Numbered from the stretch's first letter, positions 11,450-23,690 are shown. The stretch is 64,000 nt of DNA from Xestospongia muta (GCA_963693285.1 OY848918.1:4407876-4471875), one strand, 5' to 3'. Notes: a model not told the origin generated them from the sequence alone. Program-made: numbers and translations.

Positions 11450-11815
11450 TACCTCCTCGAATTGTTGTTACTATAAATGGATACCAGAGAGAAGGGAGGA
11501 GACCAGGAACAGTTTATGCACTGACTTTGTACATGACATATCAAGTTATTAACAGCAATTAGTTCACCTGATGAGAGGATCCGGAGATCTAATGACATAT
11601 ATCAGAGAGTGTGTTACCTTGTATTCTCAAAGTAGCTAGGTCATTGCTGTTACTATAAAGATTACCATCAACAAGTTTTGAGGCAATACATCTCACTACT
11701 GTATTGTTATATTGAGGATATGTAGGTATGGTAAGACTGGAGTTACGTGATCCCGGTCCATTTGTAACAATATCAAATTGTACAATGTCATTGTTAGTAG
11801 AAGCTATCAACACTT
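11450..11815 (-). pseudogene. Receptor fragment: partial Ig and FN3 exons
   Basis: 11815-11629 encodes the second half of the Ig domain seen in the 1515-3756 gene (SSLTIPTYPQYNNTVVRCIA, then LATLRIQG with a GTAACAC donor). 11575-11450 is the first half of the FN3 exon, interrupted after the INCSW-like region. The signal peptide, TM and tail are absent nearby, so this is a relic. Confidence 0.75.
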
Positions 11816-12246
11816 ACAGTAACTTTCCACAACAAATACATACACTATTATACTGTGTTGTTATACTAAATAGCTTAAGATAATACATTCTAGTTCACTA
11901 CATAGTCATCATGGATCAAATAAGTATCATTTGATAATCTTTTGGAGTTACATCAAGAGAAATAAATGTATTTATGGGATATTAAAAATGTAAATATATT
12001 TTGTGATCACACAAAATGTAGTTAGTACTTATCTCTCCTTCTCTAGTTATACACGAAGGTTATAAATGAAAGTGTATCATTATAGTGTGAAATGACTAAT
12101 TAATGATCCATTTATAGATCCATTAATGTAAGCTTACAATTATATGTATATATACACTATTTTTATAACAATACTTTAGTATATTAGTTAGTATAGAACT
12201 AACAATTTAGATATATTCTCCATAATGAATGTGTACTAAGTTTTGT
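11816..12246. other. Receptor-locus flank, no gene
   Basis: Resembles the 5' flank of the receptor gene at 3950-4190 (ggatcaaataagtatcatttgata, agagaaataaatgtattta), so the duplicated receptor piece carried its upstream DNA with it. No coding sequence found. Confidence 0.4.
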
Positions 12247-12690
12247 TTATACAACTTCCACCGATAGACATCACTGTTGATTCTATTACTCTTTCAATGT
12301 TGTTTAACTCTATCTAGTTTATTGTAGATTATTCTCACACCACTTTATAATGTTCTTCTGTGCTAATATATGTCTGTCACTAGCTTATGACTTATCTCTC
12401 CTCATACATTAGGTTGTAAATTACTGGTCTATCGATCCAGGAGCTTTAATATTACAAGTGGACCAGCACATTGGGAACTTCTGATTAGATTACAGTGAAT
12501 GGCAGTGAGCTAAATACGTTTACACAACCTCTACAGACAGACATCACTGTTGATTCTATTACTTTTTAAATGTTGTTTTACCTCAGTCTATTGTAGATGT
12601 TCTCATACCACTTTAAGGTGTTTTCCTATGTTTTAACTTTCTTCCATATATTAGACTGTAAATTACTTGCCTATCCAGGTGCTTTTAACA
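12247..12690. repeat. Two diverged direct repeats, offset about 275 bp
   Basis: 12247-12470 and 12522-12690 share long stretches (gacatcactgttgattctat, gtaaattact, gcttttaa). A third partial copy of the end (ttaggctgtaaaccactgg) is at 45075. Noncoding as far as can be seen. Confidence 0.6.
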
Positions 12691-12903
12691 CAAAAAGTTG
12701 ACTACATTGGAAGCTTGAGTAAATAAATAATATTCTACACTTGTATTATGTGTGTAGTTGTAGGTGAGTAAAGAAAGTTTTTGGTTGTTACTCTCAAATA
12801 CTTGTAATAAATCATGTTACATTTCTTCTATACTAGGTCATTCTCCCTCACTGCATGTGTAGTTGACAGAGAAGAATATTATATAACTATAGTTACTTTA
12901 AGT

Positions 12904-13322
12904 CATAACGTAACTCACCTGTCTACTGTGTCCTAATGTAAAACTTCCATCTACTGTGTCATAACGTAACTCAACTGTCTACTGTGTCCTAATGTAAAAC
13001 TTCCATCTACTGTGTCATAACGTAACTCAACTGTCTACTGTGTCCTAATGTAAAACTTCCATCTACTGTGTCATAATGTAACTCACCTGTCTACTGTGTC
13101 CTAATGTAAAACTCCCATCTACTGTGTCATAACGTAACTCACCTATAACGTAACTCACCTGTCTACTGTGTCCTAATGTAAAACTCCTATCTACTGTGTC
13201 ATAACGTAACTCACCTGTCTACTGTGTCCTAATGTAAAACCCATCTACTCAACTGTGTCATAACGTAACTCACCTGTCTACTGTGTGCTAATGTAAAACT
13301 CCCATCTACTGTGTCATAACGT
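12904..13322. repeat. 56-bp minisatellite, about 7 copies
   Basis: The unit reads cataacgtaactcacctgtc, tactgtgtcctaatgtaaaa, then cttccatctactgtgt, head to tail with few substitutions and one short internal duplication (cataacgtaactcac) at about 13128-13150. Confidence 0.9.
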
Positions 13323-13434
13323 GTTTAACATATTTGTAATTATAATTTGAAGTCAGCTGCAGCATCAGATAAAGAGGATAAACCTATTAATTAACAAAAT
13401 AATTTATGGTATCTTGTGGTTAAGGAATTGATAT

Positions 13435-13598
13435 ATTGTAGCAGCTAGAGGCAATATCCTGGAGAGTCTTGGTATATATTGTAGCAGCTAGAGGCAATAT
13501 CCTGGAGAGTCTTGGTATATATTGTAGCAGCTAGAAGCAATATCTTGGAGAGTCTTGGTATACATTGTAGCAGCTAGAGGCAATATCCTGGAGAGTCT
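13435..13598. repeat. 43-bp tandem repeat, about 4 copies
   Basis: The unit attgtagcagctagaggcaa followed by tatcctggagagtcttggta tat is repeated almost perfectly four times. No ORF spans it. Confidence 0.9.
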
Positions 13599-13939
13599 TA
13601 GGATGATGCTAACATCATATGTAACCAAACTGTTTGTAGAGTAATATAGAAACAAATGAACTCATATGTAAACATCAATCCACCATCCATTCATTCATAT
13701 TGTTACATTTGATGACATATTAAATTACATGTTAATGTGTCCAACAAAGTCTCAGATGATTGACAGAGTTAATCAATTTTTAAAATTGTAGTTCAACTTT
13801 TATCTGTCAACACTCACTATGAGGTTATATTGGTTGATACTTTGTTGATTTAAAGTACATCAATCACATTAACTCTTACTTGGACAGTCAATATACATCC
13901 ATATATGGTCATATATATGAGTATATTATATGTACCCTC

Positions 13940-14047
13940 TTATGTTTTTCTACAAACTACCACTATCACTGTCATTATGATGATAGCTAATATTGATATT
14001 ACCACTAGTATAATAATAATATAACATTTGTGTTCTTGGACTGTCAT
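13940..14047 (-). CDS. Orphan transmembrane exon of a different receptor
   Basis: After a CTATTAG acceptor the minus strand reads MTVQEHKCY, then a long helix (IIIILVVISILAIIIMTVI VVV) and CRKT before TAA at 13942-13940. The basic residues after the helix suggest a type I orientation. It does not resemble the repeated TM exon of the main receptor family. No ectodomain was located to the right, so it is an isolated exon or the end of a diverged gene. Confidence 0.35.
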   Translation of the reverse strand: MTVQEHKCYIIIILVVISILAIIIMTVIVVVCRKT

Positions 14048-15462
14048 CTAATAGATATGTAAAAGAATGTATCATTAAAGGACCTTATCTTTGATTTACT
14101 TAGTTATTTGATGAGCTAATAGTCTGACTACATATAAAGAGATTGATCTGAATACTATACTAACAAGTCTCACAAATAAAGAGAGTTCTTTAACATAAAG
14201 TGACCTTTGTGATAGGAAGTGAACACAGCAAGATAAGGAAGGATGAATTACCATGATCAGTTAACTAATTGTTTAATCTTTTAGATTCTAGTTACCACTA
14301 TCTTTTCTGTTCTATTACTATAGTGTACATATTATCTGTGAACAACCTAGAATTTAAAGTAGACTAGAATTTAATATGAAAAATAATATATAATATATAC
14401 TGATAGTATGTACACAGAGAGTGATATAATGATACCATCAATATGAGATATGTCTTTGTTTCTTATGTTACTTGTCTAATATATTCTGTACACTCTCCTA
14501 GTATTGGTTAACAATATGTAATGAAGTAACTAGTACCATAAGGACAATTAAAACATTTAGGTAATACAATGACTTGTACTCCATTAGATGTTGCCTTTTG
14601 GACAAGTTTAGTAGCTTGTTGAAAATTATTAATTTTATTTTATACAGCTAGGAGCTATATACTATAGATCAGGATAAAATATTTGAGTAACTGTGACTGA
14701 GAGATCATTGTATCATATTAATAATAAGTATCAATACTACAGTAATGCAGTAAGATTATAGAGATGTTACGTAGTACCGAGTTATACTAGTCAGGACATA
14801 TAACACAGTAGTATAAACATATGGTATAATATCATTTATTCCTTAATAAGACTATATAGTATAATAATATTATGTACCACAAAATAAATCACATGCTTAC
14901 ATGTACTCTAATAACAGGTGGTGACTAGAATTTTTTATAATGAGAACTATCTTAATTAGGTCAGTAATTGTTAGCATTTTCTCAAGAAGATAATATTAAT
15001 TTGTGTCTAATCACTCTTATGGGTGGGTATTTATAAGTACTCCTTTTACATAAATCTATATGTATAATAGAAGACAACAGTGATATGTCTGTTATCCCTA
15101 GAAGTTAAGACAAAAACGATTTACATACAAAATTATCAATACAGTCACGTGCATGTATAGACTGTCCATATAATATCAATGTGTATAAACACACTCCTTG
15201 AACATATAATAATATAGTAGTATAATAAGTCTTCACTTAATACAGTAAAAAACAAGAGGAGTTTGATTTACTCATAGTCTGTCACAACATACTGTATATA
15301 AATTATCACCATTCATGTGTGTACACAGTGTATCATTCTATATAATTATAATAACAAAACTATGATATATATGATACTATACTCTTATATTATTATGAAA
15401 TAAGTCAGTCAATACTGGAAAACTGCTTGCAAAGATGAGGAGTACCAAATAAATATATTATA
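14048..15462. other. Long gene-poor stretch with dispersed repeats
   Basis: No gene that I can support. About 15000-15250 has diverged parts of the repeat found near 19480-19600 and 46700-46790 (attatcaatacagt, aatatcaatgtgtataaac). Confidence 0.35.
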
Positions 15463-15511
15463 ATGAGAATACAATTACTAGCTATACTGTTTCTTATCTC
15501 TGTTACATGTA
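15463..15511 (+). CDS. Orphan signal-peptide exon, second copy
   Basis: Encodes MRIQLLAILFLISVTC, one substitution from the copy at 6692. The donor is changed to GTTTGC. It sits about 170 bp from the opposing receptor tail, the same arrangement as at 6692, so the pair was duplicated together. Confidence 0.4.
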
Positions 15512-15681
15512 GTTTGCTTTTACAATTATAAAGATAGACTCATCACATACTTGTGAGATACAATCAGTTATCATTCAGTTATTTCAGGTACTTTTTTAAT
15601 ATTGAAAACTCTTTATAGTAAAATAGATAGAATATTTTTTAGTTATGCATATATAATATCACACACAATTTTAGTAATGTT

Positions 15682-15930
15682 TTAATATGTTATCACACCA
15701 TATGCTGTACATGTGTTCATCTCTAGTTCAGTAGTAGGTAATGTATTAGTGATCATATCAACATTCTCATATTGAGGTATAACTTGATGAGGGACAGTAT
15801 CTGTTAGTGGATTAACAGGAGATGGTACAGTACCTACAATGGATGATATCATTTACAAACTATTCCCACTGTTCGTATCACCTTACCAATATTACAACTG
15901 ACACACCCAGTAGACTACTTATAACACAGT
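15682..15930 (-). pseudogene. Receptor TM + tail cassette C, TM truncated
   Basis: The tail exon (15833-15682, 152 bp) is fully open, with YENVDM and AYGVI motifs and a normal stop. The TM exon (about 15930-15878) has lost its central part and runs into a stop after GVSVVILV. A second scrap of TM-exon start (gacacacccactagactacct) is at 15962-15982. It cannot make an anchored receptor as it stands. Confidence 0.7.
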
Positions 15931-15949
15931 ATAATCTATAGATAGTTAT

Positions 15950-17480
15950 TATTGTTAAAGCTGACACACCCACTAGACTACCTGTGTAACAAAATTAACA
16001 ATTTAACAACAATATCCCATTTCAAAAGGTGTGCTACTCACACTTGCAACCAACTCAGTGTCGACTTGAGCACACTTCATGAGTGTGAACAGTACTCCAA
16101 ACTTTTATATACACATTTATCACACAATGGCGTGATATATGTAACAATGTCAGTTGTCTTCTTATATATGGCAAGAACAGAATGATCAACTAAATCAGAT
16201 TGCTTTTTAAAAACAAAAGATGGAGAGGTATGATGACAGATTTCATAGCTATGAAAGTGGAAAATGAAACAGATGGTATGAAGAGTTTCACAGACAAGAA
16301 AACAGTTGTCAACGTCAAAAATTATAATATCTTGAGATAAGGCCAAAGTTTGAAAGAAGGTTGACTGAAAGAACAACTATACCACCACACTTATAACGTG
16401 CTCCCAATACTTCAATCCAATTCGATCTATTGACAAAAATGTATTACATGTATTATCAATGATAGAATGTAAGTACCTTGTAACAAGTTTCTCTGGATCA
16501 GCAAGTTTAGAAAATGCTTGAGTTAGTTGAGAGTAGTAGCCAAGGCTAGCTGAATACACTTTTGAGGCTAGTACAAAGAAGACTATTATACACTATAAAA
16601 TTATTGTCCTGTCACTTAATTTACTTACCAGGACCAGCGGCAATATTTTTCAGAAGTAAATTATCATTAATAAAATTAGAGTACAAACAGGACAACCTTT
16701 GGTGATGGTTTGCCAGAGTTTGTGGAATGTTCTGGAAACATCGAACTCGAAGAGTAAGCTCTTTAAAGTTGTTATGTTTGGTCTGATACCTCATATACCA
16801 AAATCTAGTTAAAGGTCCACACCTTCAAAGAGATTATTAATCGCACATTTAAATACAACCATGTTGTGTTACCTGCTAATCCATTTAGGGTAGTGTAACA
16901 TATAATGAAGTGTTGGAGTAATATTACAAGATGGGTAGAGCTGAGAAAAGGATAAATGGTGCTCTTCAATTAGAATACAAGATAAGAAATATCCATCTTG
17001 TGACAATACCGGAGCAAAGATTAGATTAATAATTTCAAGAAGTTGAAGAAAATTCTGCCACATAATAAGTCTCTGGGATGTTATCACCAATCATCAATGG
17101 CAAAAACTGGCACAAACACAACATTTGGGCAGCTGTGTTACAAAAATAATGTTATAAATTCCTACACAGATTAATACCTTTTTGTTCAAGTGAATGATCC
17201 GATGAATGAAAAGTCGTTGAAGGAATAACTATAGGTTTATTCCAAGCATCCAAAGAAGAGTATAGAAGTGGTCATTGATTTAATTCAGAGTAACAATCCA
17301 TGGGCTAATTAAGTACTTCAGTTCTTTCACAGTATAAGAAGCACACCCTTCCAGCACATCCTCGATACTATGACAAACATGGAATCGTGGATCATGAGCG
17401 TGAACCACTGCCATGTGCATTACTACTCCTTTCAGATTTGGAGCAGCAGCACTGTAAAATACCCAATACACACACACTTC
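15950..17480 (-). pseudogene. Multi-exon gene of a repetitive uncharacterised family, frameshifted
   Basis: Read on minus: an exon near 17130-16868 encodes QMLCLCQFLPLMIGDNIPET, then a frame change near 17055, then QNFLQLLEIINLIFAPVLS, EHHLSFSQLYP and TLHYMLHYP. The next exon (about 16830-16630) reads GPLTRFWYMRYQTKHNNFKE and continues to INDNLLLKN. Further exons lie to about 16100. From memory, a high-copy animal family has the same signature (GPL..FW.MRYE.KHNFFK, ..HHFMVHYPR), often thought to be mobile-element derived; I cannot name it. The shift inside a conserved block suggests a pseudogene. Confidence 0.4.
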
Positions 17481-17649
17481 TTCATGATTCGATCTCTAAA
17501 TAATACATGTACCATAATGCATATTAAGATATGACCACACCTTTTCCATTAGCACGTGGTCGTGATGAGAAGGAGGGTGAGAACTTGACTACTTGAACTA
17601 CCAGTATCTGTTAGCAACACTAAATTATAGGTCTTCAAGATGAAAAACG

Positions 17650-19080
17650 GTGATGCTCTCCTACCTTGAAAGGAACAAAATCATTAAAGTACCTGAAAAG
17701 TTTGAGGGTAATGAACTGGAATATTTAGAAGAGGAGTTTCGAAAGAACTTTTTCTACCAAGGAAACGTGTCCATTTGTATTTCAATTCTTTTCACAAACT
17801 TGATCCTGATTGGGATAACTACATTGAGGTAGAAAAGGGCACACCAATAGATGACGACAAAAGCTGAAAGCTATTGTGATCCCACAACTAATGACTCCTG
17901 TCTGCAGTGCTGACTTTGCTGTAAATGATACCTCAGTTCACCTCAAGTTTTCTTGTCCACTCCGTCAGGATCTAAGGAAATTGAACTTTATCCCAGAGTC
18001 TTGTTAGATGATTATTTACCTGTACGAAGGAGGCAACCTAGAGTACTAAATGATGTGAGTGATGATGAGTCTGCTGGAGGTTCTACAGTCATTCTAGATT
18101 CAGAAAAAGCTCTGGGTGATGTTGAGGTCATTGTATCATCAAAGAATGTGAAGGCTGTGAATAAGAAAGATGATGCCATTCCTTTTACAAATCCATTCCC
18201 TTTATCATTATCGTTCTGAAGTTAAGATTGTGCTGAAACTAGGTAGATTAAGTAATATCACAAGGCAAACTTTTATAGCTAGAATAGCTTCATTAATGTT
18301 CAATTAAAAAAGATATTCCAGCAGTGAGGATTATGTTAATATTGGTCAGGCTATTATAATGAAATATCCTTTTCTTAGGTCACCTGTTGGTTCTCCTCCT
18401 GTATGTTTTTATTTGTTAGTGTGTGTTTTTAAATGTTCTTAACTTTTTAGGTTGCCATTGTAGCATCTCTGAAAAATTATTTTAAAAAATTCCGAAGAGA
18501 TAATGAAGAGTAAGAAGAGGAGGCCAAGTTCTTCATTTCAACCTCTGTTCTGAGAAGAAAAAAGTACCTGGTAGCTCAGTTTTGTTATCACCTCCAATTG
18601 TTCAGTCAGGTTTGTTTATGTCAATTATTGTATGCTTAATGCTATTTATAGTACAGGAGAGGATGATGTATCTTTTCTGAGAAATGTGAAAGCACTACAA
18701 ACAGAGTACAAGAAGATGCGTCATAATCCACAGTTTGTCAATGAACTAATGATATCTACATTTCCAAAGTGCTGAGATGATATCATTAAGAACCCTTATG
18801 ATCTCTGCACCTTATTTGAAAAATATCCATTTTTGAATAATATTAACGAGGTAATAAATAGTACATACATGAGATGTAATTACAGTAATTATTATATCTA
18901 TAGATAATGTTGGAGATGTCTAGGATTGTTTGTGTTGTAAATTGAGCTAACAAAGGACATGTTACGTGGGATGAGACTATTAAGAAAATACTGGAACAAG
19001 TTAGTGTGGAGATTACTCATAATAAACAACTGAGTAAACTAGAGGAAGAAAGAGAAAAAGGTAAATTTATACTTTCACTG
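17650..19080 (+). pseudogene. SAMD3-like gene remnant, copy 1
   Basis: Pieces in order: KFEGNELEYLEEEFRKNFF (about 17700), DPDWDNYIEVEKGTPIDDD in another frame (about 17805), a PRVLLDDYLPVRRRQPR acidic segment (17953-18219), VAIVASLKNYFKKFRR (about 18450-18510), LQTEYKKMRHNPQFVNELM then TFPKC-stop-DDIIKNPYDLCTLFEKYPFL (about 18690-18850) and WDETIKKILEQ (about 18970). The order and the RR..I..P..L...YP pattern recall sterile-alpha-motif-domain 3-like proteins; the SAM domain itself is not seen. A TGA replaces the expected arginine codon. The same TGA occurs in the second copy at 26990-28340. Confidence 0.4.
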
Positions 19081-19899
19081 ATTTGACACAGAATATTAAT
19101 ATAGATTAACAGCCTCAACCTTTTGTTCTTGTTTCTGGAGACATCTGATCACCTGACAAAACTTTTATTGTGGTTGATTGACAGTTATTTGGAAAAGTAT
19201 CCTGCCGAGTGTTTTGGTTGTGTACTTTATATTAAACATTTGCTATATCAAAGGTTGTCACAAGACATTCTTGTATTTGAAATTTTATTTCTCAATACTA
19301 GTTGTGAAAGTTCTGTCATTTGTCAAACACTTGATGGCGGTCTTGAACAATATCTGACACTGTATTTTAAACTACAGACTAAAGTAGTACACATGAGAAA
19401 GGTATGTATTTGATTGGATGAATAGAATGATGACTAGCTGACCTTAACTGATAAAAGTAAATAAAGTGTCAAAGAAGCATAGAAGGCAACAATGATATGT
19501 CTGTTATCTTGAGGATTTAAGACAATTTACTTATTACAGAAATAGACTGTTCATATTATATCTTATTATATTAACGTAGTAAGTCTTCTTTTAATACAGT
19601 TATCAGGTGCAGATGTACCACACATAATACCATTGTGTATATAGTGTGTAAACCTATATCTTAATTACAAGAAAAGGGCTTTTATAAGTATTCCTATTTC
19701 ACATGCTTGTGCATGTAGTATGCTAAGGATAGTCTCATTACATACGTCTGAGATAAAATCTGTTATTATTCAGTTGTCTCAAGCACTTTTTTAATACTGA
19801 AAACTGTTTATAATAAAATAGATAGTAAACACAAATAAGAAAGAAAAGAATTTAGTTCTGTGCGTATAACAACATGCATAATTTTAATAATTTTTAAAT
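19081..19899. other. Flank with an open frame of doubtful value
   Basis: 19123-19413 (+) is open for 96 codons and its start continues the SAMD3-like remnant in a shifted frame (LIDSYLEKYPAECFG), so it is probably the decayed C-terminal end of that gene. After 19440 come dispersed receptor-locus repeats, including a remnant of the signal-peptide repeat (gcatgtagtatgctaaggatag at about 19713). Confidence 0.35.
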
Positions 19900-20515
19900 A
19901 TTACATCACACCATTGCACCACATGTGTTCATCTCTAGTTCAGTAGTTCAGCAATAGAAGTGATAATATCAACATTCTCATATTGAGGAATAATTTGATG
20001 AGGGACAGTGTTTGTTAGTGGATTAACAGGAGATTATACAGTACCTACAGTGGATAATACCATTTACAAACTATTCCCACTGTTAGTATTACCTTGTCTC
20101 AGTGACTTAGTTCTTCTTATCCAACATATCACTATATGTACTACTACAGTACATACCAGTATTAGAACTGACACACCCACTTGACTACCTATAAGGTATC
20201 TACTACAATATAAGGATATAAAGTCAGATCATGTGACATATGATTAATTTTATTCATTACAATATTATTTTTACTTACAGGTCAAATAGCCATATGTTGC
20301 TATAGTAACTAGTGCCGTAACCAAGGAAACAGAACATTATGAACTCTTCAATGTCATATACATACATATTATATATACTAGTAAGTATATCATATGTACA
20401 TCCAATTACTGTACTGTACTGGAGAATACACATCAGGGATATGTTAGTACTGTTGGTATAGAAGGTTAATGAAATAAGACAGCCTTTAAAAATAGCTCCT
20501 ATTACTGGATGGTAA
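19900..20515 (-). pseudogene. Receptor cassette D: TM exon, broken tail, ectodomain scraps
   Basis: The TM exon (20188-20093) is intact. The tail exon (from 20044 down) has an early TAA (GTACTGTATAA) and a deletion at the AYGVI end. Upstream, 20515-20320 keeps parts of the extracellular exon seen at 2556-2150 in the first receptor (YDI, NMYVYDIEE), broken by indels. Confidence 0.7.
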
Positions 20516-20573
20516 TATAAAGTTTATGTACAAATGTCATTTCCATTTGTCTCTATGCATTTTACTGGTAAAG

Positions 20574-21149
20574 ATGGCGAGTGTGGTAAGTAAATGATGT
20601 TAGTTTAGTAATGTTGGATATTGTAAAAGCTTTTTTAGTCATTTATATACGATATGACATATAGATTAAGGTTTTAGAAAATATATTCAAAAATTTTTTT
20701 ATAAGCTTAAGTTTTGTCACAGATTTTTTTTAATATAAAATATTTGTTAAAAATAGCAGTTTGGCCAATTTTCTCGTCCACTGTTTGTTAGATCATAGCA
20801 AAGCTCATATTAAAAGAAAGTTCACAACCACCTCCGTGCATTAGTTTTGGCTTTGTTGTCGTAATTGGAAACCTAAGAGACTGCAGAGTAAAAAGCACAT
20901 AGGACATGTTCCTAGAAGACACTTGTGCACAATATCAACGACTCACAATCTTCTTGTCACTGTATGTTATATCTATATGTGTTGCTATGATAATTTTGTC
21001 ATGTTTCAATTCAGGAACCATTTAAAACTATACCACAGGAAGTAAAATCACTTTCTCAAGAGTGGATAGTGCTACAGAATGAGGAAGATATATTTTTAAA
21101 CATCAAGTCATTCTCACTCAGGAAGTCAGCTGAAGAGAGCATTCTTTAA
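20574..21149 (+). CDS. Possible small spliced gene, uncharacterised
   Basis: ATG GCG AGT GTG (20574-20585) is followed directly by a strong GTAAGT donor. A later exon after a TTCAATTCAG acceptor (about 21016) is open to TAA at 21147-21149 (EPFKTIPQEVKSLSQEWIVL, then SLRKSAEESIL). Between them a middle exon near 20850-20960 can be read (RNWKPKRLQSKKHIGHVPRR), ending at a GTATGT donor. The protein would be short and basic. I do not recognise the family, and the frame through the middle exon is uncertain. Confidence 0.25.
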
Positions 21150-22434
21150 CAGCTCGAAACACTCCGCTATGAGTGACCGAAGATCTCAATTTCATGGTCG
21201 TCGTCAGAGATACCGTTGTGCTCCTAAGAGCAAGGAAGCATGTTACCATCGTAGACTAGATGTATATGACTCCATTAGTCCTGCTACACCTAAGGCTCCA
21301 CACTTCTGTCCATCTTGGTGCCATCCGTCTGGTAGAAAGACCATGCTTCATTGAACTTTTGTAGCAGTTTTTTACCTTATTTGGAGTTTTCTTTATCCAG
21401 TCATGTACTGCATCATACTTGTTTACAATGTATGAATATCTTGTTTACAATGTATGAATATTATTATCTAGTCTATATAAGTCTCTTATTTGTTTGCTTT
21501 TTTAGTGTACTGACTTTTTTGAAATTAAATTTTCAAAACTTAATATATCTTTAAGAGATAACATTATAGTGATTATCTCCTAAGTTTGGATCTTACTTGA
21601 AAAGTGTGTAGGGCCAGGTGATGCTGTGCTGCTCAAATTAGTATCCACTGTGTTGGCATCTTGAGCACCTATTCACTGAACCTTGTGCTGTTTATAGGGT
21701 CTGGCTTGACAGTCAGTCATACTGGTATTTCCCGAAAGGGTTGTGCAGCACTATTATTCAGTACATTGGTTCACTTCAATTAAAGGAAGATATATCTTTA
21801 TTCACAGTAGTACAGAGAGATACCCTCCCTGATATTGAGCCATTTGTCATAACAAGATTGTTAGTATTAAGTAAATGTCTCTCTTGGAAACTATTTATTC
21901 ATGGAAATTTTATGTAACACAAATCTATGAAATGATAAAATAAATGAAGTAATTATCATGTAGTAACCTCTTTAGTCATTTCAGAAATCACAATTTTAAT
22001 TGATAATAGCAATGATCCATTTGCCATCACTAAAGTCTTCTCATTCTCTACAACTTTCCTACTTCTTGGGGTAGCTATTTTAAAATTGTCCAATGCTTAA
22101 ACACCTTGAAGATTTTCTGTTGTGTACATTCATAGATATATATGTCATATTCTTGATACTAAATAGAGTTTAATCCAATTCTCTTAGCAAGGACAAAACA
22201 TCAATATATATATATATATACACACATAGAGAAAGTTCTAGAACACACACAAAGGAATAGACAATTGGACATAATGACTAAGATATGATATAGACACTTA
22301 TCAGGGGTGGAAAAAGCTCAAATGAGCTACCCAGGCCATTGCAAATAAAGTGCTGAAATTGCAGCAATTCATGATCATAGAAAAAAAAATAAAATAGATG
22401 TTTATTGTATACACAAAAATCAAATGCTTGTTTC
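21150..22434. other. Gene-poor stretch with a TA microsatellite
   Basis: Two short open frames (21169-21354 and 21351-21554) have no recognisable content. A (TA)n tract lies at about 22205-22222. Nothing else can be supported. Confidence 0.3.
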
Positions 22435-23690
22435 TTAAGGAAATATTCTAAAATGTTTACAACATTCATCATTAGCAGTGATAAAGTTATTATGTATTTC
22501 TTTATGATTAACTGTGTCAGTTAAATGTTTGTTAATATGTAATATCATGATATTATTCATTCTTTGCTGCGTCATCGTTGTACGAAGATAAGTTTTTATT
22601 CTACACACAGCAGAAGCACTCCTTTCAGAGACGGTGTTGGTACTGGGCATTAGAAGAATGAACTTGACTACCAAAACTACCTGATTTAGGTATCTGATTT
22701 GAGAGTCAGGCAATGATTTGAAGTGCTGGTGAATATCATAAATATTCAAAAATCTTCCACTTGGTTGAATATCAATTAATACAATCCTAAATGTGGAATC
22801 AACCCAACGCAAGCAAACTATCACTTGCTCCTTGTTAGAAGAATCACCACATCGGGTTGTTCCCAGAATGTCTAATCCCAGAACATCTAATCTCAGAATG
22901 TCTAAACTAAGAATGTCTAATCCCAAATTTTCTAATCCTCATCAGCTTGCAATGTGAAATAATGTGATTTATTGATGTCTGCTGCAATCAAAGATAAGTG
23001 ATTAAGGGCCAAGATTTTAAGCAACTTATCTTGAATATGATGGTTGGTATACTTTTTGGATTTCCACTTGAGGAACTCATGAATACTGGGATCATCATTC
23101 GATCACAATAGTAGGAGTTGATGGAAATTTGAATTGATCTCTGCACAAGCACCATCAGGGTCATCAGGAGAGCCAGAAAACCATGTTCCTCTGAATGGTA
23201 AACCTTGTCTAGCCAGAAAAATGACATTCTGTAACAGCATTAGAAGGTATGCTCAGTTAATTTCCTTTTCCTTTTGGAGTTCAGTGGATAGAAGGTTACC
23301 AACATCTGCAAATGAATTTGAGGCTATCTGAATGCTGTATTTATGAACATCACTTTTCTCATGAACAGTAAATCCTCCATACATCCCACTAACATCCTTC
23401 CAATTTGAATAATCTCTACTTAAAAATGACTCATCAGCTATGCTGACAGAACACTTCAGTATACCATTCTTTTAGCTTTCAAACAAGTAAAGCAAAATGC
23501 TTGATCATAATGAACCTAAGGCCACCTCTTGTACCAGGATGACTGGAATGAACAAAAAACAGGAGACTTCTTTCCAAATTTTCTTTTTGGATAAGAGGTT
23601 TGGACATCCTCCAAAACTTTCTAATATCTGTGATTCTGAATTAGCAGCTGTACCAGAAGCCATGTTTGACACCTGACCTAATGACATGAC
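22435..23690 (-). pseudogene. hAT transposase (ZMYM1-like type), decayed
   Basis: Read on minus: FQSSWYKRW..HYDQAFCFTC (about 23565-23490), as in the TTF-type zinc finger of ZMYM-like hAT proteins; then LLQNVIFLARQGLPFRGTWF (about 23235-23175) and KYTNHHIQDKLLKILALN (about 23050-22990); then the C-terminal dimerisation block STNTVSERSASAVCRIKTYL and MTQQRMNNIMILHI (22670-22530). These blocks are in the order expected of a complete hAT transposase, but frames change between them and a stop lies in the middle. No terminal repeats were identified. The relic lies directly upstream of glycosyltransferase copy 2 and seems to have replaced the 5' flank that the other copies share. Confidence 0.7.
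22862..22937. repeat. 15-bp tandem repeat inside the hAT frame, 5 copies
   Basis: The unit agaatgtctaatccc and variants are repeated five times. On the minus strand it stays in frame and reads repeated LxLDI/LxLDV pentads, so the expansion inserted a short leucine/aspartate repeat into the transposase remnant. Confidence 0.75.

Noticed and set aside
12904..13322. Regular spaced repeats resembling a CRISPR array
   Set aside because: The units are contiguous tandem repeats without variable spacers, and the genome is eukaryotic.
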